This document shows positions 9,376 to 18,448 of a stretch of 64,000 bases of DNA, one piece after another. A program made the translations under genes and the position numbers. A model generated the notes under the pieces. That model searched no databases. It was not told the DNA's origin and saw nothing but the letters and a program-made list of their open reading frames with translations. The stretch spans positions 1-64,000 of the forward strand of contig JADGDD010000003.1 of the NCBI GenBank assembly GCA_016745075.1, written 5' to 3'. Numbering within the stretch: position 1 is the stretch's first letter; the number at the start of each line of letters is the position of its first letter. The DNA is from Planctomycetota bacterium. GTDB lineage: Bacteria; Planctomycetota; UBA11346.

Positions 9376-10230
9376 TTAGCTATCCGTTCGCAAGAGCCGT
9401 TGAAAGGTAGATGGCGGAAAGCCGGTCTGTTTTTTAAACTGTGCAGAAAACTTAAATTGAGTGCTATAGCCAAGCAAAGAGGCTGTTTCATTCACACTAT
9501 GGGTACTCAACAATTCACAGGCTCGTTCTATCCGTTGACGAATTCGGTAGGCACCTGGTGCACAACCAAAGCGTATTTTAAAATCTCGACGGAATTTTTC
9601 ATATCCTATGTGTAGCTCTGCTGCTACTTCACGGGCAGAGAAACTTTGTTCTAAATCAGAGCTGAGTAGATAGGCAGCACGTCTTAATGGATCATCAACA
9701 TCAACCGAAGTAGTAAAACAGTGAGAGAGCAGAGCAGTAAAATGAGCCATACAATCTAGCGCAGGTGGGCTAATATGCGTATGGAGATAAGCTAAAAAAT
9801 CTTCAACTTGCCGAACTAACTTCAAACTCAGTTGTAAAGCATGTACAGGCGGAGCGGTGGTAATAAGACCAACTGCACACAGGTGGGTATAGGTTTCAGA
9901 GTCGCAGCCAATCGTACATTCGGCATACAGGGCATTTGTATCAATATCTGTGCTATGAATAATACCTGGCATTCGTTGGAAAACAGAACCCGTGTTCAGC
10001 TCATGTCTATGTCCTTCATTATCTATATACACACCAGAGCCTTCTAAAACAATATTGAGGCCATAGCTATCCGGAGTATTACTAACCCGTTTCGGGAACA
10101 AACTTTCTCCAGCATGGGTCGAGTTAAAGCCACACTTTACCAAAGCTGTACGGTTTGGTAGCGATAGGGAACGGGCAATAAAGTCCATCTCCAACAAATG
10201 AGCAGGTACACGCATGGTCAAAACTAGCAT
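9376..10230 (-). CDS. AraC-family transcriptional regulator
   Basis: 284 residues with a cupin-like N-terminal sensor region (about 45-120, including GVYIDNEGHRHELNTGSVFQRMP) and a C-terminal double helix-turn-helix (about 185-284: SAREVAAELHIGYEKFRRDFK, then TASLLGYSTQFKFSAQFKKQTGFPPS, followed by the usual RLL end). It is divergent from the GH94 phosphorylase, so it probably senses a sugar and activates that gene. The first ATG (10230) and the in-frame ATG at 10215 are both possible; neither has a clear ribosome binding site. Candidate direct-repeat binding sites lie in the shared intergenic region. Confidence 0.9.
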   Translation of the reverse strand: MLVLTMRVPAHLLEMDFIARSLSLPNRTALVKCGFNSTHAGESLFPKRVSNTPDSYGLNIVLEGSGVYIDNEGHRHELNTGSVFQRMPGIIHSTDIDTNALYAECTIGCDSETYTHLCAVGLITTAPPVHALQLSLKLVRQVEDFLAYLHTHISPPALDCMAHFTALLSHCFTTSVDVDDPLRRAAYLLSSDLEQSFSAREVAAELHIGYEKFRRDFKIRFGCAPGAYRIRQRIERACELLSTHSVNETASLLGYSTQFKFSAQFKKQTGFPPSTFQRLLRTDS

Positions 10231-10238
10231 ACCAAAAA

Positions 10239-10291
10239 GGGTATATCAAGAACCATCATGGGTATATGCAGCCAATTTGTTTTGTTATACT
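10239..10291 (+). promoter_or_regulatory. AraC-type direct repeats and promoter of the GH94 gene
   Basis: GGGTATAT occurs at 10239-10246 and again at 10260-10267, 21 bp apart, two helical turns on the same face as AraC-family activators usually bind. TATACT at 10286-10291 is a good -10 box. No -35 hexamer is visible at the right distance; the second repeat occupies that place, as in an activator-dependent promoter. Confidence 0.55.
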
Positions 10292-10316
10292 AAGCGAATA
10301 ACGTAAGGAGAATTTC

Positions 10317-12737
10317 ATGAAATTTGGACACTTTGATGACGCCGCACGCGAGTATGTCATAACCACCCCACAAACCCCCTATCCATGGATTAACTATCTT
10401 GGTAATGATGGCTTTTTCGGCTTGATGAGTAATACTGGCGGTGGCTACTGCTTCTATAAAGATGCAAACATGCGTCGTCTCACTCGCTATCGTTACAACA
10501 ATGTGCCTGTAGATGATGGTGGTCGCTACTATTATATAGTAGATGGCGATAACATTTGGAATCCAGGCTGGAAACCAATGAAGACCGAACTTGATACCTA
10601 CGAGTGCCGTCATGGTTTAGGGTATACAACCCTTGTTGGTGAAAAGGCTGGCCTACGCAGTGAATTAACCTGCTTTGTACCACTCAACGCTACCTGTGAA
10701 GTACATCGCATGCGTTTAGAAAATACCAGCTCTGAAACAAAAAAAATCAAACTTTTCTCATTGGTGGAATGGTGTTTATGGAATGCCTCAGAAGATGCGG
10801 CTAATTTCCAGCGTAACTTCTCTACTGGTGAGGTAGAAATAGACGGTAGCGTCATCTATCACAAAACAGAATACCGTGAACGTCGTAATCATTTCGCTTT
10901 TTCATCGGTCAACCGACCAACTCAAGGTTATGATACCGACCGCGAAAGTTTCCTCGGTTTGTATAACGGTTTTCATGAACCACAGGTGGTACTCGCAGGC
11001 AAGCCAAGTAACAGCGTTGCTTCTGGCTGGTCACCAATTGCCTCACATTATATAGAGATCGAACTTGCACCTGGTGCATCGGATGAATTAGTCTATTCTA
11101 CAGGCTATGCAGAAAACCCAGAAGCAGACAAATGGGAAGCGCCGGGCATCATTAACAAAACTCCAGCGCAGGTTTTAATCGAACGTTTTGACAGTAGCGA
11201 AAAAGTTGCAAGCGCCTTAGCTGATTTAAGTGCCTATTGGGATAGCCTACTTGGTAAGTTTGCCGTTAGCAGTGGTGATGAAAAACTGGACCGTATGGTT
11301 AATATCTGGAACCCATATCAATGTATGGTTACTTTTAACTTCTCACGTAGTGCATCGTTCTTTGAATCTGGAACAGGTCGCGGTATGGGCTTCAGAGACT
11401 CTAATCAAGACTTACTTGGTTTTGTTCATCAAATACCAGAACGTGCCAAAGAACGTATTTTAGATATCGCCGCAACTCAATTGGCCGATGGTGGTGCTTA
11501 CCATCAATACCAACCATTAACGAAACGCGGTAACGCCGCGTTAGGTGATAACTTTAATGATGACCCATTGTGGTTAGTGCTTGCAGTATCAGCCTACATC
11601 AAAGAAACAGGTGACAGCAGTATTTTGGAAGAAGTTGTTCCATATGAAAATGATGACAGCCTTGCCCAGCCCTTGTTGGATCATCTTTGGCGCAGCATTC
11701 GTTTTACTATGAATAATCAGGGCCCACATGGTTTGCCATTAATTGGCCGTGCAGACTGGAATGATTGCCTCAACCTCAACTGTTTCTCTATGAATCCAGA
11801 TGAAGGCTTTCAAACCGCAGGTCAAAAAGGTGGCAAAGTGGCAGAAAGCTTAATGATTGCTGGCTTGTTCTGTACTGCCGCAGATGAATTTAGCGCATTA
11901 CTGACGCACTTAGGTCAAGACGCAGAAAGCAAAGAAGTAGAAGCTTTAGCAGAAACAATGCGTGCTGCTGTAAATGAACACGGCCGTGATCAAGCGTGGT
12001 TCTTACGTGCTTATGATGCGGAAAGCAAAAAAGTTGGTTCCGCAGAAAACACAGAAGGCCAAATCTTCATCGAAAGCCAAGGCTGGTGCATTATGGGTGG
12101 AATTGGTCTAGATGATGGCTTTGCGCAAAAAACCTTAGAGAGCGTCAAAGAACGTCTTGATAGCAAACATGGAATTATGTTGCAACAACCAGCTTATCAA
12201 AGTTACGATAAAGCTTTGGGTGAAATCTCCTCTTACCCACCTGGTTATAAAGAAAATGCTGGTATCTTCTGCCACAATAACCCATGGATTATTATTGCGG
12301 AAACGAAAGTTGGTAACGCAGATCGTGCCTGGGATTATTACACTAAAATTTGCCCAGCATGGACAGAAGAACACAGTGATGTACATCGTACCGAGCCCTA
12401 TGTGTATTCTCAAATGATAGCTGGCCAAGATGCTGTTCTTCATGGCGAAGCGAAAAACTCATGGCTTACTGGTACCGCCGCATGGAATTTTGTCACTGTA
12501 TCCCAACATATTCTTGGTATTCGTACCGAGCATAATGGTTTACGCGTTGATCCAGTGCTCCCAGCACACCTCAACGAACTCACCATCACTCGTATCGCTC
12601 GTGGTATTACCTTTACTATTACCATTACACGTGGGGATAGTACTCAGTTACGTGTTCACGGTGAAGCGGTAGATGGAACTCTTATCCCATGGCCAAGCAA
12701 TGAAACAGCAGTAGCTGTAGAGGCTGTTGTGAAGTAA
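10317..12737 (+). CDS. GH94 glycoside phosphorylase, probably cellobiose phosphorylase
   Basis: Cytoplasmic enzyme of glycoside hydrolase family 94, which splits a beta-linked disaccharide with phosphate to give a sugar 1-phosphate and free sugar, saving ATP. At 806 residues it has full family length: an N-terminal beta-sandwich (about 1-270), a helical linker, the (alpha/alpha)6 catalytic barrel and a C-terminal jelly-roll. The catalytic region reads [16 protein letters not shown] (476-491, with Asp483 as the likely general acid), the form I associate with cellobiose rather than chitobiose phosphorylases. [10 protein letters not shown] (358-367) supplies sugar-binding residues. The ribosome binding site AAGGAG is 8 nt before the ATG. 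The exact substrate is not proven. Expression probably depends on the divergent AraC regulator. Confidence 0.9.
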   Translation: MKFGHFDDAAREYVITTPQTPYPWINYLGNDGFFGLMSNTGGGYCFYKDANMRRLTRYRYNNVPVDDGGRYYYIVDGDNIWNPGWKPMKTELDTYECRHGLGYTTLVGEKAGLRSELTCFVPLNATCEVHRMRLENTSSETKKIKLFSLVEWCLWNASEDAANFQRNFSTGEVEIDGSVIYHKTEYRERRNHFAFSSVNRPTQGYDTDRESFLGLYNGFHEPQVVLAGKPSNSVASGWSPIASHYIEIELAPGASDELVYSTGYAENPEADKWEAPGIINKTPAQVLIERFDSSEKVASALADLSAYWDSLLGKFAVSSGDEKLDRMVNIWNPYQCMVTFNFSRSASFFESGTGRGMGFRDSNQDLLGFVHQIPERAKERILDIAATQLADGGAYHQYQPLTKRGNAALGDNFNDDPLWLVLAVSAYIKETGDSSILEEVVPYENDDSLAQPLLDHLWRSIRFTMNNQGPHGLPLIGRADWNDCLNLNCFSMNPDEGFQTAGQKGGKVAESLMIAGLFCTAADEFSALLTHLGQDAESKEVEALAETMRAAVNEHGRDQAWFLRAYDAESKKVGSAENTEGQIFIESQGWCIMGGIGLDDGFAQKTLESVKERLDSKHGIMLQQPAYQSYDKALGEISSYPPGYKENAGIFCHNNPWIIIAETKVGNADRAWDYYTKICPAWTEEHSDVHRTEPYVYSQMIAGQDAVLHGEAKNSWLTGTAAWNFVTVSQHILGIRTEHNGLRVDPVLPAHLNELTITRIARGITFTITITRGDSTQLRVHGEAVDGTLIPWPSNETAVAVEAVVK

Positions 12738-12743
12738 AAAAAC

Positions 12744-12806
12744 AGAGAGTGGGGATGATGGAGGTGAGTGCTTAGGAAATATCTCACATCATCTCTAACC
12801 TCTTTG
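12744..12806 (+). terminator. Possible imperfect terminator between convergent genes
   Basis: GATGATG-bulge-GGTGAG pairs with CTCACATCATC to form an imperfect stem in the 84 bp between the GH94 stop and the convergent ArsR gene. The T-run is poor, so this is only a candidate. Confidence 0.3.
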
Positions 12807-12821
12807 TCTTGTAAAAGGTTT

Positions 12822-13742
12822 TTAGAGATTGGCTTTTACCCCAGAATACACCAGCGTCTCAAAACGAGGCGCTTGGTCTTCTGGTGGTAAAATATCACAA
12901 CTATGTGCTGTTAAAGCAGCGCACCAGTTGCGTATGTCCTTTTCTGAGAAGCCTTGGTGGATATGCCCATATCGGGCAGCTTCGCTATACGTGTGTTCAA
13001 GCAGAGTGAGTATGAGTATACGGCCACCAGGTTTCAGTAGGCGAATGGCTTCCTGTAAAGCAGCTTCAGGAGCTTCTACGTATTGGAGGCTTTGCAAAAA
13101 TAAGACACTATCTGCATGTTCATCTGGTAGTGGCAATAATTCGCCAGATGCTTCCAAGCACGATACATGGCTGTAGCCACGTTTATCTATATGTGTTTGT
13201 GCAGCCGTTAGCATAGCTGCACTTGGATCTACACAGATTAACTGGCCAGAGCGAGGAGCGAGCACATCAATAAGTGCTCCATCACCAGCACCAATGTCAA
13301 TACACACACCAAAATCGGCAAAATGTAAGAAGCCGTGGCCAAAAGAATCCCAGTTACGGCCTGGTGCATAACTACGGTGCAAAGAACCAGCAACATGTTC
13401 TACCCAGCCGTGTTGTAATTGTTGGCGCACTCGCTCAAGCTGCACACGGTCTGAACGAACGGCAGGATCATCCTCAGAAGCCGAACGTACAAATTCCCAA
13501 GAGGCAGCAAAATTTTCCGGCATATCCTCACAAATACGATAACGGTGGGACGAGCCCTCAGTGCGAGCATAAATAAGCTGGGCATGCTTCAGTTTGGCTA
13601 AATGAGAACTAACAGAACTTTGTCGTAATTGCAAAATATCCTGTAGCTCTGCCACGGTTAAGGGCTCATTACTGAGCACATGTAAAATCCGAATGCGGGT
13701 TTCATCTGCCAGAATCTTCAAACAGGTGCCAATCTCATGCAT
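12822..13742 (-). CDS. ArsR-family regulator fused to a methyltransferase domain (SahR-like)
   Basis: 306 residues. Residues 1-85 are an ArsR-type winged helix (LKILADETRIRILHVLSNEP, then LRQSSVSSHLAKLKHAQLIYARTEG, the recognition helix). Residues about 140-255 are a class I SAM-dependent methyltransferase fold with motif I CIDIGAGDGALIDVL, the acidic motif II CVDPSAAMLTAA and ILILTLLEHTYSEAARYGH near the end. The known transcription factor SahR has this design: its methyltransferase-like domain binds S-adenosylhomocysteine and releases DNA of metH, ahcY, metK and metF. metH with palindromic upstream DNA lies 8 kb away in the same window. Enzymatic activity or another ligand is also possible. 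It converges on the GH94 gene. Confidence 0.85.
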   Translation of the reverse strand: MHEIGTCLKILADETRIRILHVLSNEPLTVAELQDILQLRQSSVSSHLAKLKHAQLIYARTEGSSHRYRICEDMPENFAASWEFVRSASEDDPAVRSDRVQLERVRQQLQHGWVEHVAGSLHRSYAPGRNWDSFGHGFLHFADFGVCIDIGAGDGALIDVLAPRSGQLICVDPSAAMLTAAQTHIDKRGYSHVSCLEASGELLPLPDEHADSVLFLQSLQYVEAPEAALQEAIRLLKPGGRILILTLLEHTYSEAARYGHIHQGFSEKDIRNWCAALTAHSCDILPPEDQAPRFETLVYSGVKANL

Positions 13743-13804
13743 GCCTCTAGTGAACGGCCTAAGTCCTACATTGTCAACGCGCGGACTGAACTAGGCTAGC
13801 CCTC

Positions 13805-14656
13805 ATGCTATCAATGACTGGATATGGAACAGGCACCGCACAATGCGATGTCGGCACAATCACCGCACAAATTGGCGTTGTTAATCATCGTCATAGCCAA
13901 GTCAGTATACGAAGCGATATTCGTGACCTTGGCATGGAAACACGACTTCGTTCCCAAGTGAGTAAGCATCTCAAGCGTGGGAGTATAACAGTACAAATCG
14001 GCTTCGTTCCAAGTGGCACTCTTTCAATAGATACCGAGCATTTACAAGCAGCATGGAAAGAACTTGCGGTTATCGCAACCAACCTTGGAGCTCCTGCTCC
14101 ACGTTTAGAAGCGGTGGCCCGTCTTGCGCGTAGTGGTGGTGATACCGACATAGATGCAGTAGAAGCAACTATCAATGAAGCGGTTGAACAGGCTTTAGCT
14201 GATGTAGATGCGATGCGTATTCAAGAAGGTGAACACATGGCAGTAGCTCTGACCCAAGCACATGAAGAGTTAGTAGCCTTGCGCCAACAAATGATGAACT
14301 GTGCCGATGAACGTTTGCCACAATGGCGTGAACGTTTACAAGAACGCCTTAACCAAGTGTTGGAAAAAACAGAGATTACTGAAGCAGATATTGTTCGTGA
14401 ACTCGCCATGTATACAGACCGTATAGATGTTAGTGAAGAAATGGTTCGTCTCGAATCCCACCTTATTCAACTAGCTGCTCTCATTAGTAAGAGTCATGAA
14501 TCTATTGGTAAAAAATTAGACTTTTTACTGCAAGAACTCAATAGAGAAATTAACACAACTGGTTCTAAGGCGAACGATGCAGATTTAACCCAGTTGGTGG
14601 TTCAGGCTAAAAGCGTATTAGAACAAATGCGAGAGCAGACTGCGAATGTCTTATGA
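13805..14656 (+). CDS. yicC: YicC/YloC family endoribonuclease
   Basis: 283 residues, the usual length. The N-terminus MLSMTGYGTGTAQ and the following VNHRHSQVSIR are the family signature of the YicC N-terminal domain. The C-terminus (EEMVRLESHLIQLAALI, then GKKLDFLLQELNREINTTGSKANDADLTQLVVQAKSVLEQ, cut here only by description) is the DUF1732 part. YicC proteins are cytoplasmic hexameric RNases with a role in RNA turnover and stationary-phase fitness. The stop overlaps the next start by 4 bp, so translation is coupled to the hydrolase. Confidence 0.92.
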   Translation: MLSMTGYGTGTAQCDVGTITAQIGVVNHRHSQVSIRSDIRDLGMETRLRSQVSKHLKRGSITVQIGFVPSGTLSIDTEHLQAAWKELAVIATNLGAPAPRLEAVARLARSGGDTDIDAVEATINEAVEQALADVDAMRIQEGEHMAVALTQAHEELVALRQQMMNCADERLPQWRERLQERLNQVLEKTEITEADIVRELAMYTDRIDVSEEMVRLESHLIQLAALISKSHESIGKKLDFLLQELNREINTTGSKANDADLTQLVVQAKSVLEQMREQTANVL

Positions 14657-15372
14657 ATTGGTCTATTTATGACTGTGAAAGAACTCCAACAGAAACAGAT
14701 AATTTTGCCATAGCTCAATTCCGTTTAGCCGTTCCAGAAGGAGTTACTCAGCCTAAACGTATTCTTGCTCTCGTAGCAGGTATCAATCATGACGGCCGAG
14801 ATTGGTGGTTGGATGATCATTGGCAATCTTTTGCTAGAGAACATGACTGTGCTGTGTTTTGTCCATGGTTTACCATGTCTGAGGGTATAGAAGCGAGTGA
14901 AATTTATGGAGGCACCAGACCTATTATAGAGTATTATGGTGTTGCAACTGGTGGCAGTGGCGCGGCTTTTTTTAGTGCTCTAGAACAACTCTGTACGCAA
15001 GCCGATTTTGAAAACAGCAGTAGCATCCCATTGTACTTATACGGTCATAGTGCAGGTGGTATTTTTAATCATAACCTTGCTCTGTTTGCCCCAGAGCGGA
15101 TAAGCGCTTTCACGGTTAATAAAGGTGGCGGCTGCTATCTTGTACCAAATGAAGCCATCAAGAAAATACCGGGTATCTTTTTTATTGGTGAAGAAGATCT
15201 CGCCCGCCGTAACGGTACTATAGAAACATCTTACGAAGACGGTAAACGTGAAGGTGCACCATGGATACTGGTTCGCGAAAGTGGTATAGCTCATGAGCTC
15301 GGTATGAGTGAATATATGACCCAAGCTTTCTTCGCTCAACTGTGGAAAGCAGACGAAGACAGCGTGGGATAA
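14653..15372 (+). CDS. Alpha/beta hydrolase, esterase/depolymerase-like
   Basis: 239 residues with an alpha/beta-hydrolase fold. The nucleophile elbow is LYGHSAGGIFNHN (Ser133), and GIAHELGM near 214-221 probably supplies the catalytic His. The layout resembles PHB-depolymerase-like and feruloyl-esterase-like hydrolases. There is no signal peptide, so it acts in the cytoplasm. It starts inside the yicC stop (ATGA), showing translational coupling, but no functional link with YicC is known to me. The substrate is unknown. Confidence 0.75.
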   Translation: MNWSIYDCERTPTETDNFAIAQFRLAVPEGVTQPKRILALVAGINHDGRDWWLDDHWQSFAREHDCAVFCPWFTMSEGIEASEIYGGTRPIIEYYGVATGGSGAAFFSALEQLCTQADFENSSSIPLYLYGHSAGGIFNHNLALFAPERISAFTVNKGGGCYLVPNEAIKKIPGIFFIGEEDLARRNGTIETSYEDGKREGAPWILVRESGIAHELGMSEYMTQAFFAQLWKADEDSVG

Positions 15373-15485
15373 TGAGAGAACCAAGATATATCCAATTAGG
15401 CAAAAAGGTTTCTCTTTAGAAAAGTAATGTTGTTTGCATCATAAAGAAAATCATTCTCTGGTTTTTATCTTTTTTACAACAAAAT

Positions 15486-15514
15486 TTGACGATCCTCGTT
15501 TTATACTGTATAAT
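15486..15514 (+). promoter_or_regulatory. Sigma70-type promoter of the crotonase gene
   Basis: TTGACG (15486-15491), a 17-bp spacer and TATAAT (15509-15514). This is one of the best promoter matches in the window. It lies within the longest possible reading frame, arguing that translation starts downstream at 15527. Confidence 0.75.
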
Positions 15515-15526
15515 TCAGTAAGTACT

Positions 15527-16351
15527 ATGGATAACGGTCAACCAATTACAGAATCATACATACGTCGGAAAAAGTCGTCAATTATCTCACGACGTATATC
15601 TGATGATAATGGTGATATTGTGTATGTACGTCTGAATAGGACGGCAACTTTTAATGCGATAGATACGACACTTTTAGTTCAGTTCAGAGAGACTCTTAAA
15701 AAGTACCATGAACAAGCTAGCACCTTGGTGCTGGAAGGTGTGAATGGAACTTTTTCTATTGGTTGTGATATTCATGAGTTACAAACATTCGACGGGGAAC
15801 GAGCCAAAGCCTATTGCTTGCTCTGCCATGAAATTGTTGCGATGATAGAACAATGGCCTGGAGCTACTATTGCTAGCATAGAGGGTTTAGCAATTGGTGC
15901 AGGTTTAGAATTGGCACTTACTTGTGATTTCATTGTCGGTAATGCTGAGTGCCGTCTTGGTATGCCTGGTCTTGCTTGGGCACTTCTGCCCGTAATGGGC
16001 GGTTTTCATCGTTTAATAGCGCGTGCAGGAATGGCTACTGCCCATCGTCTTTTTCTTGGTGGCACCATACTTGAATACAAAGAAGCTCATGATGTGGGCA
16101 TTCTCAACCATATAAATCCAATTGTACCAACACAGGCTGATGACAATGGATTAGCACAGTCGTTACCGGAAGATGCTCTAGAAGCAGCCCTCGCTCTTGC
16201 TCAAGATTACCCAGAAAGTGCTGTTCGTGCCATCCGTGATATACGTCTTGCCCAAACACGTATGCTGAATGCCGAACAAGAAGCCGATCTCTTTGCATTC
16301 GGTTTTTATTCTGGCGAATGTCAACAACGTCTGAATGAACTCTTACAATAG
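15527..16351 (+). CDS. Enoyl-CoA hydratase/isomerase (crotonase) family protein
   Basis: 274 residues from ATG 15527. The frame is open upstream to a TTG at 15434, but that part contains the promoter, so the ATG is preferred. Crotonase features are the oxyanion-hole segments FSIGCDIHELQ and EGLAIGAGLELALTCDFIVG, and GGFHRLIARAG after them. The first catalytic Glu of hydratases is kept (GLELAL), but the second, normally in a PE pair, is Gly (RLGMPGLAW). It may therefore be an isomerase or another crotonase rather than a hydratase. With a transcription start near 15521 the leader would be only about 6 nt and without a ribosome binding site. Confidence 0.8.
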   Translation: MDNGQPITESYIRRKKSSIISRRISDDNGDIVYVRLNRTATFNAIDTTLLVQFRETLKKYHEQASTLVLEGVNGTFSIGCDIHELQTFDGERAKAYCLLCHEIVAMIEQWPGATIASIEGLAIGAGLELALTCDFIVGNAECRLGMPGLAWALLPVMGGFHRLIARAGMATAHRLFLGGTILEYKEAHDVGILNHINPIVPTQADDNGLAQSLPEDALEAALALAQDYPESAVRAIRDIRLAQTRMLNAEQEADLFAFGFYSGECQQRLNELLQ

Positions 16352-16447
16352 ACAAAAATAAGCGCTGAAATAGATGCGTACTCTTCACATTTTTGTGTAA
16401 GGAACGATATGCTACTTACATAAATATGGAAGATAATTTCAATAGGG

Positions 16448-16768
16448 CTATCGTAATTTACGGTCTAAATATAACATGCCAAATGGAACAATAGAGCTGA
16501 GCCCAGCCATAACACTAAAACGAAAACTCCACTTATGGTTAATCGCAGATATCATAATCATAGCGCAGAATATTAAAAATAAAACACCGTGAGCCATACC
16601 AACAAAACGAACTGGATCAGGATTGCCACCAATGTATTTCATGGGCATGGCAACAAAAAAGAGAATGAGTAAAGAGAGCCCTTCAATAAAACTGACGAGG
16701 CGTAGTCCGCTCATGCTTTGAACGCTCGGGGTGGTGGTGTTTGCTGTGTCTGGTGTTTCTGTGTTCAT
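16448..16768 (-). CDS. DUF3817 small membrane protein
   Basis: 106 residues with three hydrophobic helices (about 22-42, 55-75, 83-100). The sequence LRLVSFIEGLSLLILFFVAM, MKYIGG and GMAHGVLFLIF is the DUF3817 signature, found in small integral membrane proteins of unknown role. It starts inside the stop of the DUF3859 gene (4-bp overlap), so the two form a translationally coupled pair. Confidence 0.85.
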   Translation of the reverse strand: MNTETPDTANTTTPSVQSMSGLRLVSFIEGLSLLILFFVAMPMKYIGGNPDPVRFVGMAHGVLFLIFCAMIMISAINHKWSFRFSVMAGLSSIVPFGMLYLDRKLR

Positions 16769-17175
16769 AAACGACTCTCTTTCGGATGAATAATATGAAA
16801 TGTTTTGTTACCAATAACTTTATCGTTATGCCAAGCGGTTAAAACCCAATTACCAATTTTATTTTTCCAGGGTTCCCAAATGGTATCGCCAAGAAAAAAA
16901 GAAAAGTCATTGGTTCGTATGTGGAAGTCACCTTCAAATGGTGGCTCAATACGACCATCGTCACGTATCCAGCCCGGATGGTCTATACAAAAAGTCAGAC
17001 GCTCACCACGTCCATGTTTAATGTGCAGAACAAAACCAAACTCAATACCCACCCGCGCAGGAACTTCCGTGGTAAAAGCCTTCAGCGTTGGAACAGATTT
17101 CTGGTCTCCATCCCAACGTTCATAGAGCCCAAAGCTCTGCATCTCCGCAATCAACTTGCTTTTTGCCATGCGCAA
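16765..17175 (-). CDS. DUF3859 domain protein
   Basis: 136 residues, soluble, predicted beta-rich: FGLYERWDG, VPARVGIEFGFVLHIKHGRGE, CIDHPGWIRDD, WVLTAWHNDKVIGNKTFHI. This pattern resembles DUF3859, a family of unknown function. Start ATG 17175 is followed by another ATG two codons later (17169); either could be used. Coupled to the DUF3817 membrane protein through a 4-bp overlap. No catalytic residues are evident. Confidence 0.7.
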   Translation of the reverse strand: MRMAKSKLIAEMQSFGLYERWDGDQKSVPTLKAFTTEVPARVGIEFGFVLHIKHGRGERLTFCIDHPGWIRDDGRIEPPFEGDFHIRTNDFSFFLGDTIWEPWKNKIGNWVLTAWHNDKVIGNKTFHIIHPKESRL

Positions 17176-17453
17176 AGTCGTAGGGGAAGTGATCTGCTAT
17201 TCAAGCACTGCTGTCATGAGAGTACGGTGTACGAACCAGAGTATTTTTGTACTGTGAAGGTACCTTATAACGAGGATATGCAGTATATTTGACCATTTTC
17301 ATGATAAAGAGTACGTGTTGTCTTTATATATCATAAGTCGATTTTTGAATTATGATGCATTCTTGTTGAGTGAAGAGGCCCCTAAGAAAAAGTTTGAAGA
17401 GAGAGACCACTCCCCGCTTGTTCCATATCTGACTCTCTTAGGATCCGCTCATC

Positions 17454-17903
17454 ATGACAGAACGTTTCATTCTTGGTGGGCTTCTACGGGCCGTGTGTGG
17501 ATTGCTGCTCTTTATCCTAGCAGCAGTAATGATTGTAAGCACCCGCGCAGTTGAATGGGGCGTAGGTTGGATGACGTGGATTCCCGCACTGTGCATGATG
17601 TTTCCCGCTGCTGCCCTTATGCAAAGGCGTGTATTCACTTGGGAAAATGGCTCCCTGCTATGTGTGCAGGGCTGGCTTTGGCGGCGCGGGTGGAAGATTA
17701 CTCCGTCAGAATCAACAAGCCTTTCTGTCATTCCGATGGCTGGTTTTCAAGCGGTTACTATGAATGTAGCCGGAAAACAATTTGCCTTGGCAACATGGTT
17801 GTGGCGTGGAACCGCAAATCGTTTAGTGGTCTGGCTGGATGCTCAACATAGTGATGGCGCGTGGCCTAAAGAACAACATCAGCAAGCAGAATGGGATAAA
17901 TAA
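17454..17903 (+). CDS. Small membrane protein of unknown function
   Basis: 149 residues. Two hydrophobic segments (about 8-30 and 37-55) form a hairpin, followed by a soluble domain with VFTWENGSLLCVQGWLWRRGWKITPSE that looks like a small beta-rich fold of the bacterial PH-like kind (inference). It is the first gene of a tight plus-strand run with the EpmC homologue 2 bp downstream and the Nudix gene after it. Function unknown. Confidence 0.6.
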   Translation: MTERFILGGLLRAVCGLLLFILAAVMIVSTRAVEWGVGWMTWIPALCMMFPAAALMQRRVFTWENGSLLCVQGWLWRRGWKITPSESTSLSVIPMAGFQAVTMNVAGKQFALATWLWRGTANRLVVWLDAQHSDGAWPKEQHQQAEWDK

Positions 17904-17905
17904 GC

Positions 17906-18448
17906 ATGGATGCCCACGCTTTCTGTACTTGTTTTGATACCTGTTTTGCCCATACAGATATTCCGTTGGCAGACCGTGCGTGTTTGGTGCGCGGAGGGGA
18001 GGAGCCACTCTTTTTACCGCCCAGTGATAAACGCCCTCTCGGTGAAATTATCTACGCGCGTGATCTGGTGCAAAGTGCGGTACATGAAGTTGCGCATTGG
18101 CTGTACGCAGGGTCAGAACGACGTCTACAAGAAGACTGGGGATATTGGTATATCCCCGATGGCAGGAATGCGGAACAACAAAGCCGTTTTGAAGATCATG
18201 AATGGCCGGTACAAGGTTTAGAATGTGTAATTGCTTACGTAGCAGACATTCCTTTCGTGATTAGCGCAGATAACCTAGATCGACCAGACCCAAGCCCAGC
18301 ATTTAAAAAGCGGATAGCAGAACGGGCTTACAGCTTACTTGAAACAGGTTTACCCAAACGAGCAGCTCGTTTATGCGCAGAATTACAAAAATACACAAAA
18401 AAGGCGTTTCCCAGCCGAGCAGATATTGACCAAATGGTATTTGCATGA
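17906..18448 (+). CDS. epmC: EpmC-like elongation factor P hydroxylase
   Basis: 180 residues, the usual EpmC (YfcM) length. The iron-binding core is HEVAH (60-64), followed by WLYAGSERRLQEDWGYWYIPDG and QQSRFEDHEWPVQGLE with Glu106, all diagnostic of the family. EpmC hydroxylates the beta-lysylated lysine of elongation factor P, the last step after EpmB and EpmA. Neither of those genes nor efp is in this window. The family is mainly known from gammaproteobacteria, so its presence here says something about lineage or transfer. The stop overlaps the Nudix start by 4 bp. Confidence 0.85.
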   Translation: MDAHAFCTCFDTCFAHTDIPLADRACLVRGGEEPLFLPPSDKRPLGEIIYARDLVQSAVHEVAHWLYAGSERRLQEDWGYWYIPDGRNAEQQSRFEDHEWPVQGLECVIAYVADIPFVISADNLDRPDPSPAFKKRIAERAYSLLETGLPKRAARLCAELQKYTKKAFPSRADIDQMVFA

